Source: JBKJTP01 sp046590195 (lineage in GTDB: Bacteria > Bacteroidota > Ignavibacteria > Palsa-1295). Taken from it: DNA of 56,169 nt. The position numbers were made by a program, and so were the translations under genes. Below, one piece after another: positions 8,794 to 16,394 of this stretch. The stretch's first letter is position 1, and each line of letters starts with the position of its first letter. Under the pieces are notes generated by a model. That model ran no database searches and had not been told where the DNA came from. It was given only the letters and a program-made list of their open reading frames with translations. The stretch lies in assembly GCA_046590195.1 (NCBI GenBank), contig JBKJTP010000084.1:1-56169 (forward strand), written 5' to 3'.

Positions 8794-9275
8794 TGACTAC
8801 GAAATTCACTGACACGCAGAAGGAAATGCTTGCCCATTTCAAGGCTTGCAAGGGTCGCGGAGTTTATAACCAGACCGACCGCCGTGCCGGTTGTACTACA
8901 TTTCTAGCTATTCAGGCAATCGCCGAGGTGCTTCGCACCGGTCAGGACGTAGCATTTGTAACAGACTTACCCAAGGAGTTTTTCACCGACATCATTGTTA
9001 AGTCCGCTGAGAAATGGTTCATGATGAAGGCAACAAGGTCGCCACATCAGTATGTGCAAATTGGAGACCGCCGCATAGACCTTCTGCATGTCGGATTTGA
9101 TATAGACCGTATCATGGGGAAGACTTACGGTGCAGCGTTTGCTGAGATTTGGACAAACGCTAATCATGATAGTCCTCTCAGATGGAAACGTTTACATGCG
9201 TTCGAGGCGATACAGAGTTCTCTCTATGGATTGAACTTTGAAGATAAGGTCTTCTATAGACTATTCGGTCACTAA
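8793..9275 (+). CDS. Degenerate TerL ATPase-like paralog (short)
   Basis: 160 aa. Aligned by eye with TerL, TDRRAGCTTFLAIQAIAEVL matches SARQTGKTETTCAFLLWF and RIMGKTYGAAFAEIW matches GRGLSISLLYCDEFA. The Walker A lysine is Cys and the Walker B Asp is Ala, so ATP hydrolysis is not expected. It ends around the region that follows Walker B. The start overlaps the A1-like stop (TAATG). Together with the next gene it forms a graded series, short dead, long dead, then active terminase. A shortened structural or regulatory partner of the motor, or a decaying duplicate, both fit. Confidence 0.55.
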   Translation: MTTKFTDTQKEMLAHFKACKGRGVYNQTDRRAGCTTFLAIQAIAEVLRTGQDVAFVTDLPKEFFTDIIVKSAEKWFMMKATRSPHQYVQIGDRRIDLLHVGFDIDRIMGKTYGAAFAEIWTNANHDSPLRWKRLHAFEAIQSSLYGLNFEDKVFYRLFGH

Positions 9276-9296
9276 GCGACACTCGAAAAAAGCCTT

Positions 9297-9331
9297 CATA
9301 AATAATGCCTTAGACAACTAGGGCATTATTT
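9297..9331 (+). promoter_or_regulatory. Late promoter overlapping a 10-bp leader hairpin
   Basis: CATAAATA at 9297-9304. AAATAATGCC (9300-9309) pairs with GGCATTATTT (9322-9331), which abuts the ATG at 9334 and is followed by T residues, so it may also terminate read-through. Confidence 0.7.
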
Positions 9332-9333
9332 TT

Positions 9334-10101
9334 ATGGCTGATTATACTCAAGAGATTATTGAAGAGTGTCACGCTTGCGAGCGCAACCCGCTGTATTTCA
9401 TAGACAAATACGTTAAAATTCAAAGCAGTCGCGGTCAGATACCACTTACGCTATATCCAGCGCAGGCCAATTGCGTTGAGTCATTCGGCAGAGAGCCGCG
9501 AGTCGTCATCGCTACCCAACGCCAGCTTGGGATGACTTCTGTATTCACGGCCTATCTGCTGTGGTACTTGATATTCAATAAGGACAAGACTGCCGGTCTT
9601 GTCCTTCCTCGACTGCAAATGGTGCATGAATACATTCGCATATTCTATGAGATGTATGAATTATTGCCGGACTGGATGCGTCCGGGGATTGAAGAGCGTA
9701 CCAAGTCCTCTATTCGACTGAGCAACAACGCTCGTCTTATCACCTCTACGGCCGGGTCGAATACATTCAAAGGTAGGACTATTAACCTCTTGGTATGGGA
9801 CTTGGTTGGCTTTGGTCGGTATACCGATGAAGAATGCTTCCTCAACGAAATCTATCCTTGCATGTCCATCCCGGCTGGACAAATCATTATGTGTGGGAGT
9901 GGTCGCCCAGACGATACGCCAAACTTCTTAACGCAGGTTTACCTATCCGGACTGGTCGGTGGAACTTTCTATCCTATTCAATTGCGTTGGTGGGATAACC
10001 CATCGCTGACCCGCAAGTGGAAAGCAAAGCAGATAGAAGTTATCGGTGAAGAGCAATTCAAGTGGGAATACGAGTCTATTATCCTACCGTCTCGCCACTA
10101 A
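9334..10101 (+). CDS. Catalytically dead TerL ATPase-domain paralog
   Basis: 255 aa, collinear with the first ~266 residues of TerL encoded next door (NPLYFIDKYVKI, LTLYPAQ, LLPDWMRPGIE, GRTINLLVWD, WKAKQIEVIGEEQFKWEYE). Walker A reads TQRQLGMTS (~61-69): the essential Lys is Met. Walker B reads LLVWDLV: the catalytic Glu is Leu. There is no nuclease domain. The protein ends about nine residues past the point matching TerL's intein insertion site, so it is equivalent to the N-extein alone. It has its own late promoter. A non-catalytic subunit or regulator of the packaging ring is inferred; a relic of an intein or HEG-driven duplication is the alternative. Confidence 0.7.
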   Translation: MADYTQEIIEECHACERNPLYFIDKYVKIQSSRGQIPLTLYPAQANCVESFGREPRVVIATQRQLGMTSVFTAYLLWYLIFNKDKTAGLVLPRLQMVHEYIRIFYEMYELLPDWMRPGIEERTKSSIRLSNNARLITSTAGSNTFKGRTINLLVWDLVGFGRYTDEECFLNEIYPCMSIPAGQIIMCGSGRPDDTPNFLTQVYLSGLVGGTFYPIQLRWWDNPSLTRKWKAKQIEVIGEEQFKWEYESIILPSRH

Positions 10102-10110
10102 GAGTGCCTC

Positions 10111-11112
10111 ATGGCTAAGAAAAACCCACGCCTAAAGAAATCCGGGACTGTAGAAGAATACACCCCGGAAATGATTGCTGAAATCCGCAAGTGCAAACTT
10201 GACCCGGCGTATTTCGCACGCAATTACGTCATGATTAAGCATGCCAAGCGAGGCAAGATTAAGTTCGCTCTCTATCCGTATCAGGAAGAGATGCTTCAGA
10301 TGTACAAGGACAATCGCTACAACATCATCTTGTCCGCTCGCCAGACCGGTAAGACCGAAACCACCTGTGCCTTCCTACTGTGGTTCGCTATCTTCCATTC
10401 CGACAAGACCATCCTTGTCGTATCCAACAAGTCCTCCAACGCCAAGGAAATGATTGGTAAGATTCAGTATGCCTACGAAGAGCTACCGAACTGGCTGAAG
10501 CCGGGTATCGACGCCGATAGCTGGAACAAGCACGAGTGCAAGTTCGAAAACAAGTCCCGCATCATCGCTCAGGGTACATCTACAGACTCTGGTCGTGGTC
10601 TATCCATCTCTCTACTATACTGCGACGAATTCGCATTCGTCCGGCCGCACATTCAGGCCGAGTTCTGGGACTCCATCTCTCCTACACTGGCGACCGGTGG
10701 TGCGTGTATCATTTCCTCTACGCCGAACGGTGACAGTAACCTGTTCGCTGAACTATGGCGTAAGGCAACGCTGGGCGGGCTGTCTGAAGATGATGCGCCG
10801 TTCAAGTCCAAGCACGTTCCATGGGATGCTCCGCCGGGCCGTGACGAGAAGTTCAAGCGTCAGCAGATTGCCATCCTTGGTGAGCGTAAGTGGCGTCAGG
10901 AGTACGAGTGTGTAACCGGTGACACTATCGTCACGGTTAGGAACAAGGAAACTGGTGAAATAGAGAATCTTGCTATCGCTGAACTTAAGATGCGAATTCT
11001 TATAAATAATCTCCATGAATCGGAGAATATAGTATGTCATGTGTCTACAAACTCACCAGAGCAGATGGTCTTGAATATATCGGGATTACGGTCAATCTGT
11101 CGAAAAGATTGA
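10111..11112 (+). CDS. terL: Terminase large subunit N-extein fused to a split-intein N fragment
   Basis: 333 aa. Residues 1-266 are the packaging ATPase: Walker A SARQTGKT (75-82), Walker B SLLYCDE (167-173), coupling motif SSTPNG (202-207). At Cys267 (codon 10909-10911) an intein begins with block A CVTGDTIVTV, followed by ~20 intein-like residues. The remaining ~37 residues overlap the promoter and first codons of the HEG and look like chance translation up to the stop at 11110-11112. No block B is present. The rest of the intein starts at 11659, so trans-splicing would be needed to make full TerL. This arrangement matches the AceL-TerL atypical split intein, which has a very short N fragment. 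Confidence 0.88.
   Translation: MAKKNPRLKKSGTVEEYTPEMIAEIRKCKLDPAYFARNYVMIKHAKRGKIKFALYPYQEEMLQMYKDNRYNIILSARQTGKTETTCAFLLWFAIFHSDKTILVVSNKSSNAKEMIGKIQYAYEELPNWLKPGIDADSWNKHECKFENKSRIIAQGTSTDSGRGLSISLLYCDEFAFVRPHIQAEFWDSISPTLATGGACIISSTPNGDSNLFAELWRKATLGGLSEDDAPFKSKHVPWDAPPGRDEKFKRQQIAILGERKWRQEYECVTGDTIVTVRNKETGEIENLAIAELKMRILINNLHESENIVCHVSTNSPEQMVLNISGLRSICRKD
11001..11030 (+). promoter_or_regulatory. Late promoter and RBS hairpin of the intein-borne HEG
   Basis: Consensus TATAAATA at 11001-11008, inside the IntN reading frame. TCTCC (11010-11014) pairs with GGAGA (11022-11026); beyond one mismatch, three further pairs extend into the box. The 3' arm holds the GGAG ribosome binding site for ATG 11034. 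Confidence 0.7.
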
Positions 11113-11675
11113 GTGGGCATCGGCGATCAAGACGATTCGCCGATTACCAAATTACTAATGTTGAAATACTATTCACCGGGACGTATGACGAGTGTGATGC
11201 ACTAGAAGAAGGCTACATTACGCAATACGACACCTTTTACAAGGGGTTGAATATGACCAACCGTGGGAAGGGTCGTAATCTTTCGAGCAAGTTCAATACC
11301 TTCGGATACAAATTTAGTGAGAGTAGTCGCAAGAAAATGTCCGAGAAGTCAAAAGCTAGAACAGATCGAAAGACGGGACACAAACATAGTGATGAGGTCA
11401 AGAGACATTGGAGTGATATCAGGCGCGGGAAGGTCTGGGGTCCAATTAAGGTAGACGTTCAGACCCTACTATCTCAATGGGGTGAGTTCGCCCCATCGTT
11501 AGCTGATATGGAGTCCATGGTGGTCTACCGAGATGATAAGGTGTGGTTTAAGAATGGTAGGGAGTTTTCTTATCCAAAGGGTAAACTATCACTGTTCAAA
11601 AGGTTGAAAAGTGTGGAATACGGTGTAACTCCGGAAGCCATCAAAAGGATAATTGTAGATGAACAGCTTGTATGA
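11034..11675 (+). CDS. GIY-YIG homing endonuclease lying between the split-intein halves
   Basis: 213 aa. The N-terminal GIY-YIG domain is visible: CVYKLTR, LEYIGITVNLSKRLSGHRRS with the YIG and the conserved Arg/His, then LEEGYITQYDT. NUMOD3-like DNA-binding repeats follow (FSESSRKKMSEKSKA, HSDEVKRHWSDIRRGK), and the C-terminus may hold another DNA-binding module. It overlaps IntN by 79 bases and IntC by 17 bases. Its probable target is an intein-free terL, which would make the whole interrupted allele mobile. The published fractured-gene split inteins carry EDxHD enzymes, so a GIY-YIG partner here is notable. Confidence 0.85.
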   Translation: MSCVYKLTRADGLEYIGITVNLSKRLSGHRRSRRFADYQITNVEILFTGTYDECDALEEGYITQYDTFYKGLNMTNRGKGRNLSSKFNTFGYKFSESSRKKMSEKSKARTDRKTGHKHSDEVKRHWSDIRRGKVWGPIKVDVQTLLSQWGEFAPSLADMESMVVYRDDKVWFKNGREFSYPKGKLSLFKRLKSVEYGVTPEAIKRIIVDEQLV

Positions 11676-12747
11676 AATTCTGACCGAAAATGGTTTTAGA
11701 GACTTTATGACCGTCACTTCAAAGATGACGCCGGGCTACTGTGTCATCACTCTTACCGATGGTGTTGTGGTTAAGTGTACCCAGAGTCACCGATTCAAAG
11801 TAGGGGAGGAATTCGTCGAAGCCCGCGACCTCAAGCTTTCAGACAAGCTGGCACCGACCGGGGTTGGCGTATCGGCCATTGAATACGTTACGGATGAAGT
11901 TGAAGTTTTTGATGTAGTTAATGTAGATGATGGTAATCATTATATCACCAACGGTATAACATCACATAATTGTGACTTCCTGTCCTCTGACGGTGGCCTC
12001 ATGGATTCTTACGTCATGGGTAGCATCCAAAAGGAAGTCGAGATTATGACTCCTACATTCGTCATTGAGGATGAGGGCGAATTGTACAAATTCTACGCCA
12101 AGATTAATCCGCTATCTACCTACATCATCGGCATAGACCCGGCGACCGGTTCCGGTGTGGATTACAGTGTAATACAATGCTTTGAATTCCCGTCGATGAA
12201 TCAGGTCTTCGAGTATCGTAGTAACGTAATGCGACCGGAAAGTATCTACAAGGTCGTAAAAAAACTAATAGCCTTCATTTCCCAGACCGGTGCGGTGGTA
12301 TACTTCTCGGCTGAGAACAACGGTGTCGGCCAGTCCATTATTTCATTGTACCTGTCCGACGAAACGCCAGCCCCGGCAACCTTCGTATCCGAGGACGGTA
12401 AGGACAAGTACGGCTTCTTCACCAGTCCTCGAAGCAAGATTCGATGCTGTGTCAAGATGAAGAACATGATTGAGAACCGGACCATTAAGCTATCCTCCGA
12501 AACCATGGTCAAGGAGCTAAAGAGCTATGTCCGTAAGGCCGGCTCGTATTGCGCTCAGATTGGTGCTACCGACGACTGCATTGCGGCCTTCCTAATTGTT
12601 ATACGCATCATCGAAGAGATTGCGACGTATGACGAAAAGGCGTACCATATGATGTATCAGTTCGAAGAGCCGGGAGCATGGAAGGATGAGGGTCATCCGG
12701 AGCCGGATTACGGCTACACTATTCCAGTTGAAGCGATGCGCGGATAA
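11659..12747 (+). CDS. terL: Split-intein C fragment fused to the TerL nuclease domain (C-extein)
   Basis: 362 aa. Residues 1-104 are the intein C part: block B-like VVKCTQSHRFKV, then EVFDVVNVDDGNHYITNGITSHN ending in the penultimate His and terminal Asn. The +1 extein residue is Cys105 (11971-11973). As I recall, AceL-TerL IntC is also about 104 residues. Residues 105-362 are the gp17-type RNase H-like nuclease: YIIGIDPATGSGVDYS with the first catalytic Asp near 160, a middle acidic motif SAENNGVG, and GATDDCIAAFL. Joined exteins give 266 + 258 = 524 aa, a normal TerL length. The start overlaps the HEG end, with AAGG upstream. Confidence 0.88.
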   Translation: MNSLYEILTENGFRDFMTVTSKMTPGYCVITLTDGVVVKCTQSHRFKVGEEFVEARDLKLSDKLAPTGVGVSAIEYVTDEVEVFDVVNVDDGNHYITNGITSHNCDFLSSDGGLMDSYVMGSIQKEVEIMTPTFVIEDEGELYKFYAKINPLSTYIIGIDPATGSGVDYSVIQCFEFPSMNQVFEYRSNVMRPESIYKVVKKLIAFISQTGAVVYFSAENNGVGQSIISLYLSDETPAPATFVSEDGKDKYGFFTSPRSKIRCCVKMKNMIENRTIKLSSETMVKELKSYVRKAGSYCAQIGATDDCIAAFLIVIRIIEEIATYDEKAYHMMYQFEEPGAWKDEGHPEPDYGYTIPVEAMRG

Positions 12748-12750
12748 ATA
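12743..12750 (+). promoter_or_regulatory. Late promoter box GATAAATA
   Basis: Overlaps the terL stop codon (12745-12747); the next ATG is only six bases downstream of the box, so transcripts may be nearly leaderless. Confidence 0.45.
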
Positions 12751-12755
12751 GAAAC

Positions 12756-13298
12756 ATGACTAAGAAAATGCTATCCGTTGACATCGAAGACCTCCTAACC
12801 GAGTCCTCAACCGTTCATCAGTTGAAGTCCAATACCAAGGTTTTCTTTGGTCCCGAGCGTGAACGCAAAGCTGGACAGGTCCAGCTTACGAACGTCGAGT
12901 ACGTTCCGGCCGTTGCTAACGGAATGCTGATAGTAAAGTCCAAGACGCGTAGCTCTGACAAGACCTACGAGACAACCATCCAATTCTCCAAGGTTAAGTT
13001 CGTCAAGCCGGATACGCAGTATGCAGTGCCGGTTGCTACAGGTCAGGAAGAGATGCATATCATGCCGCTGAAGGCTCGTGAGAACGACGTACAGGTGCAT
13101 TGCACTTGCATGGACTTCTACTGGCGCTTCGCTATGCACAATGACCAGAACGATAGCCTCATCGGTAAGCCACCGGCACCCTACGTCAAGAAGACGGACC
13201 GCCCACCTCTGAATCCTGACCGGGTGCCGGGCGCTTGTAAGCACATAGACAAATTAACACAATATCTGTCCATGGAAAGGATATTGAAGCAGGCTTGA
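12756..13298 (+). CDS. SWIM-like zinc-finger protein
   Basis: 180 aa. The C-terminal third has a CxC...CxH arrangement (VHCTCMDFYWRF at ~113-124, then VPGACKHIDKL at ~160-170) typical of SWIM-like zinc fingers, which bind DNA or protein. The N-terminal part is mostly beta (NTKVFFGPERE, MLIVKSKTRS). I recall similar proteins in other T4-like phages near packaging or structural genes, without known role. Transcription is probably from upstream late promoters. Confidence 0.6.
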   Translation: MTKKMLSVDIEDLLTESSTVHQLKSNTKVFFGPERERKAGQVQLTNVEYVPAVANGMLIVKSKTRSSDKTYETTIQFSKVKFVKPDTQYAVPVATGQEEMHIMPLKARENDVQVHCTCMDFYWRFAMHNDQNDSLIGKPPAPYVKKTDRPPLNPDRVPGACKHIDKLTQYLSMERILKQA

Positions 13299-13324
13299 CA
13301 TCTGTAATGTTACCCGCGTATTAT
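13295..13324 (+). promoter_or_regulatory. Host sigma70-like promoter for gene 32
   Basis: TTGACA (13295-13300), 18-nt spacer, TATTAT (13319-13324). It overlaps the end of the SWIM gene. Confidence 0.65.
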
Positions 13325-13345
13325 GGCTCACGTGTTTAGATATGT

Positions 13346-13353
13346 ACTAAATA
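13346..13353 (+). promoter_or_regulatory. Late promoter-like box ACTAAATA before gene 32
   Basis: Weak late box (13346-13353) inside the gene 32 leader; would give gene 32 both early and late expression. Confidence 0.4.
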
Positions 13354-13358
13354 CTCTT

Positions 13359-13440
13359 GTCGGAAGCAATTTCTTCTGACGCCATAGCTGCAAACCTAAG
13401 CGTCACCAACTAAGAAATAACAAATGCGTCACCAACTAAA
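13359..13440 (+). promoter_or_regulatory. Gene 32 leader: hairpin plus tandem 14-nt direct repeat (possible autogenous operator)
   Basis: GTCGGAAG (13359-13366) pairs with CTTCTGAC (13373-13380), with one G-U pair. It is followed by two copies of GCGTCACCAACTAA (13400-13413 and 13426-13439) separated by A-rich unstructured sequence, then the RBS AGAGG. In T4, gp32 represses its own mRNA by nucleating on a 5' pseudoknot and spreading over an unstructured leader; this layout is similar in principle. Confidence 0.5.
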
Positions 13441-13463
13441 ACAATAACTAAAGAGGAATCAAC

Positions 13464-14546
13464 ATGTCTAAGAAGCCATCTCTGGCCGATATCCGCGCCA
13501 AGTACAAGCAGAAAATCGAAGGAAAGAAGAAAGATTTCGGTAACACCAACAACGATGTATATCCACACTGGAACATCGAAGAAAATGCAACTGCAACGGT
13601 TCGCATTCTACCGGACAAGAACGAAGACAATGAAGACAACTTCTTCATTGAGAAGCTAGAACACAAACTCTCCATCAATGGTAAGGATCGTAAGATTCCT
13701 TGCATCAAGATGTGGGGAGAGAAGTGCCCAATCTGCGAACTTAGCGCCAAGTACTACAAGGCCGACAAGGCTGCTGGCAACAAGGATTCCGTACAGGGTA
13801 AGTACTACTACTTCAAGCGCACCAGCCTGATGAAGGCTCTCATCACCAAAGACCCAATCTCTTACGAGGGCGGCGGTGAATCTGCTGTCGGTCAGGTCAA
13901 GACCCTACAGTTCACCTATCAGCTAATGAATCTCATCAATGCCGCGCTAGCGGAAGAAGATGAAGAGAAGGCGCTGACGGCACTGCCATGGGACTTGGAC
14001 GAGGGTTACAACTTCGTCATCAAGAAGACCAAGCAGGGCGAGTACGATAACTACTCCACCGGTTCGGGTTTCTCGAACAAGGTAACCGGCATTCCGGAGC
14101 AATACCGTGAAGCTGTCGAAGCGGGTATGGTTGACCTGTCCACGCTACTCCCGGCCAATCCCGGTCTGGAAGCGGTCCAGAAGCTACTCGAAGCTCACCT
14201 GAGCGGCGATGATGTCGAGGACGAGGAAGAGGATGACAAGCCGGTCAAGCGGAAGGTAGTGGAAACCGTAGAAGACGATGATGATGTACCTGTAAAGCGT
14301 CGTAAGCCAGTGGTCGAAGAAGAAGCCGAGGAAGAAGCCCCAGTCGCCAAGAAGCGCAAGCCTGTTGTCGAGGAAGAGGAAGAAGAAGCCCCGGTTGTCA
14401 AGAAAAAGAAGCCAGTGGTAGAGGAAGAAGAGGAAGAAGTAGCACCAGTTGTCAAGAAGAAGGTTACGCCAGCACCGGTAGCCGACGATGATGAGGATGA
14501 GGATGCTGCTCTGATTGCCAAGATTCGCGCTCGAAAGAACGCCTAA
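13464..14546 (+). CDS. 32: Single-stranded DNA-binding protein, gp32-like
   Basis: 360 aa. Coats ssDNA in replication, recombination and repair. The N-terminal basic segment (ADIRAKYKQKIEGKKK) matches the cooperativity domain. A zinc site H67, C80, C88, C91 (EHKLS, IPCIKMWGEKCPICE) corresponds to the T4 His-Cys3 site, within an OB-fold core. From ~residue 250 the tail is unusual: instead of a purely acidic tail it alternates basic and acidic blocks, with four to five copies of K-K/R-rich then PVVEEEE units, and ends in basic IAKIRARKNA. Start ATG 13464 follows AAGAGG. Confidence 0.88.
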   Translation: MSKKPSLADIRAKYKQKIEGKKKDFGNTNNDVYPHWNIEENATATVRILPDKNEDNEDNFFIEKLEHKLSINGKDRKIPCIKMWGEKCPICELSAKYYKADKAAGNKDSVQGKYYYFKRTSLMKALITKDPISYEGGGESAVGQVKTLQFTYQLMNLINAALAEEDEEKALTALPWDLDEGYNFVIKKTKQGEYDNYSTGSGFSNKVTGIPEQYREAVEAGMVDLSTLLPANPGLEAVQKLLEAHLSGDDVEDEEEDDKPVKRKVVETVEDDDDVPVKRRKPVVEEEAEEEAPVAKKRKPVVEEEEEEAPVVKKKKPVVEEEEEEVAPVVKKKVTPAPVADDDEDEDAALIAKIRARKNA

Positions 14547-14561
14547 GCAATCGGCCTCAAC

Positions 14562-14589
14562 GAAATGGGGGCAGTGATGCCCCCATTTC
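14562..14589 (+). terminator. Intrinsic terminator after gene 32
   Basis: Perfect 12-bp stem GAAATGGGGGCA / TGCCCCCATTTC with a GTGA loop (14574-14577). Confidence 0.85.
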
Positions 14590-14614
14590 TATTACAACCT
14601 ACAGGTAACTAATT

Positions 14615-15763
14615 ATGACTTTTAACATTAAGGCGAAGTTCAAGAAGAACAACGCGAATAGTAGAACTATTTCTACTGATGATCCAACGCCGGATTTTTA
14701 TCTCAATACCGGTAACAAGCTACTAAACAAGATTATCTCTGGTCAATATGACAGAGGTTGGGCTCAGGGGCGCATCGGTGGTATAGCCGGTCTGTCCGGA
14801 GCGGGTAAGTCATTCCTACTCGGTAGTGCCATGGTACAGGCTCAGAAGCAAGGATACTTCATCCTAGTAATCGACGCTGAAAACGCTCTCGATAGTGATT
14901 ACTTGAACGCAATCGGCGTGGACACGGAAAGCGATATGTACTTGCACGTGTCAGTGTCCACATTGAGTGCATGTACCGATTCCGTTCGACAGGTTACAGA
15001 AGATTATCATACGGCTCGGACTAACAAGAAGCTGGACGAAATGCCACGCATTCTAATCCTTATCGACTCTCTGGACTTCCTGTTTACAGATTCTATGATG
15101 AAGCGGTTCGAGGAAGAGAACGAGCTTGGTAGTGACCAAGGTCTTCAGGCTAACAAGACCAAGCAGATGCTGAAGTCTTTCGTTGCTGACCTCAAATTCT
15201 TGCCCGCTGTTATGATTTGCACCAAGCAGGTTTACATTGACCAAGCCCCGAACGCGCAGCCACCGGTCAAGATGTCGGAAGCTGCCAAGTTCGCTTTCAC
15301 ACAGCTACTTCTGGTATCTCGTCTGATGAAAAAGGATGAGAAGTCGAAGGAGAAGTACGTAACCTATAACGGTATCGAGCTTCGAGCATTCGCGTGGAAG
15401 ACGCGTGGATGTAAGCCATTCCAACGCTGCGATCTAGTAATTCCTTACGATGAGGGCATGGACGAATACGAAGGTATGCTTCAGGTAGCTGTCAAGCATG
15501 GTATTGTTGAAGCCGCCGGTTCATGGTACACCTTCGGCGAAACTAAGTGGCAAGGCGCGGACAAGTGGCGCTCGCTTGCCACCACGGTGAAGGAAGAAAT
15601 CTTCCAGCAGATCGTCGAGAAGGACATCAAGACCATCAATGTTACGGAAGGCGAAGATGAGGTTGACGTGGAACTGGGCGGTGTTACCGGACCAAAGAAA
15701 GGCAAGGCGACAAGCGCAGTAGCCAAGCTGAAGGAACGTCTCGCTGATGTTGATGGTGAGTAA
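14615..15763 (+). CDS. uvsX: UvsX RecA-like recombinase
   Basis: 382 aa (T4 UvsX is 391). Forms filaments on ssDNA for strand exchange and recombination-dependent replication. Walker A GLSGAGKS (~59-66), VIDAENALDSDYL (the MAW-region acidic motif), Walker B ILILIDSLDFL (~146-156), and ICTKQVY at the L2 position. The C-terminal tail is acidic (EGEDEVDVELGG), as in UvsX/RecA. It lies between two strong terminators and next to uvsY and uvsW, so it is an independently transcribed unit. Confidence 0.92.
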   Translation: MTFNIKAKFKKNNANSRTISTDDPTPDFYLNTGNKLLNKIISGQYDRGWAQGRIGGIAGLSGAGKSFLLGSAMVQAQKQGYFILVIDAENALDSDYLNAIGVDTESDMYLHVSVSTLSACTDSVRQVTEDYHTARTNKKLDEMPRILILIDSLDFLFTDSMMKRFEEENELGSDQGLQANKTKQMLKSFVADLKFLPAVMICTKQVYIDQAPNAQPPVKMSEAAKFAFTQLLLVSRLMKKDEKSKEKYVTYNGIELRAFAWKTRGCKPFQRCDLVIPYDEGMDEYEGMLQVAVKHGIVEAAGSWYTFGETKWQGADKWRSLATTVKEEIFQQIVEKDIKTINVTEGEDEVDVELGGVTGPKKGKATSAVAKLKERLADVDGE

Positions 15764-15773
15764 GTTAAACCCC

Positions 15774-15797
15774 GAAGGGCCGGTACGCCGGCCCTTC
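15774..15797 (+). terminator. Intrinsic terminator after uvsX
   Basis: Perfect 10-bp stem GAAGGGCCGG / CCGGCCCTTC with a TACG loop (15784-15787). Confidence 0.8.
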
Positions 15798-15815
15798 AAC
15801 TCTTAGTGTAAATCA

Positions 15816-16394
15816 ATGGACATATCCCTAGAACTGCTACTAAGTAAACGTGACTACGATAACATCGCATTCACAAGACAGATTATCGCGCTTTTCGGTG
15901 AGAACCTGAGCAAAGCGGTGTGCTTAATATTCAAGATGGATCGTCGCATTCAGTGGAAGACGGTGAACCGTTACAACCCGCTTCCGGGTTACGTGACCAT
16001 CACCGGGGACATTCAAACCGATGTTGGTGATTTGATCCGTACTTTGAATGGTGAAGTCCTCATAACAGAAGACAACATCAACGATTACACCAACACTTTG
16101 CGTTATGTGCTGAAATCGAGTATCATTCAGCACGGTACGATAGAAGATATCTACCAACACATTACCTTCGTAGCGGCGATGTCAAATGCCCTAGAAGAGA
16201 AAGAATTGATGGATTTGCTTCGTTCCGGGGCCGTTTGCCATACCAGTGCAATCGAGAACCCGACAACCGAAGCCATTTTAGACAAAATAACAAGACCGAC
16301 CGTCTTTGAGTCGTTCCGAACTGAATCCCTCTCCGAGGACCAATTCACTTCACTACGACTGAATGCACAAGCGGGAAAGAACAGAGTACAGTAA
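15816..16394 (+). CDS. Unknown protein upstream of uvsY
   Basis: 192 aa, mostly helical, no recognised motif (LSKAVCLIFKMDRRIQWKT; VAAMSNALEEKELMDLLRSG). Its TAA overlaps the next ATG (TAATG), so it is co-translated with the UvsY-like gene and may belong to the recombination or replication group by position only. Confidence 0.7.
   Translation: MDISLELLLSKRDYDNIAFTRQIIALFGENLSKAVCLIFKMDRRIQWKTVNRYNPLPGYVTITGDIQTDVGDLIRTLNGEVLITEDNINDYTNTLRYVLKSSIIQHGTIEDIYQHITFVAAMSNALEEKELMDLLRSGAVCHTSAIENPTTEAILDKITRPTVFESFRTESLSEDQFTSLRLNAQAGKNRVQ

Noticed and set aside
14195..14521. Antisense open frame rich in Ser/Thr opposite the gp32 tail
   Set aside because: It is the complement of the Glu/Lys codon repeats; no expression signals.
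14615..15763. Possible intein or HEG insertion in uvsX, since the window has several
   Set aside because: The recombinase is contiguous with normal length and motif spacing.
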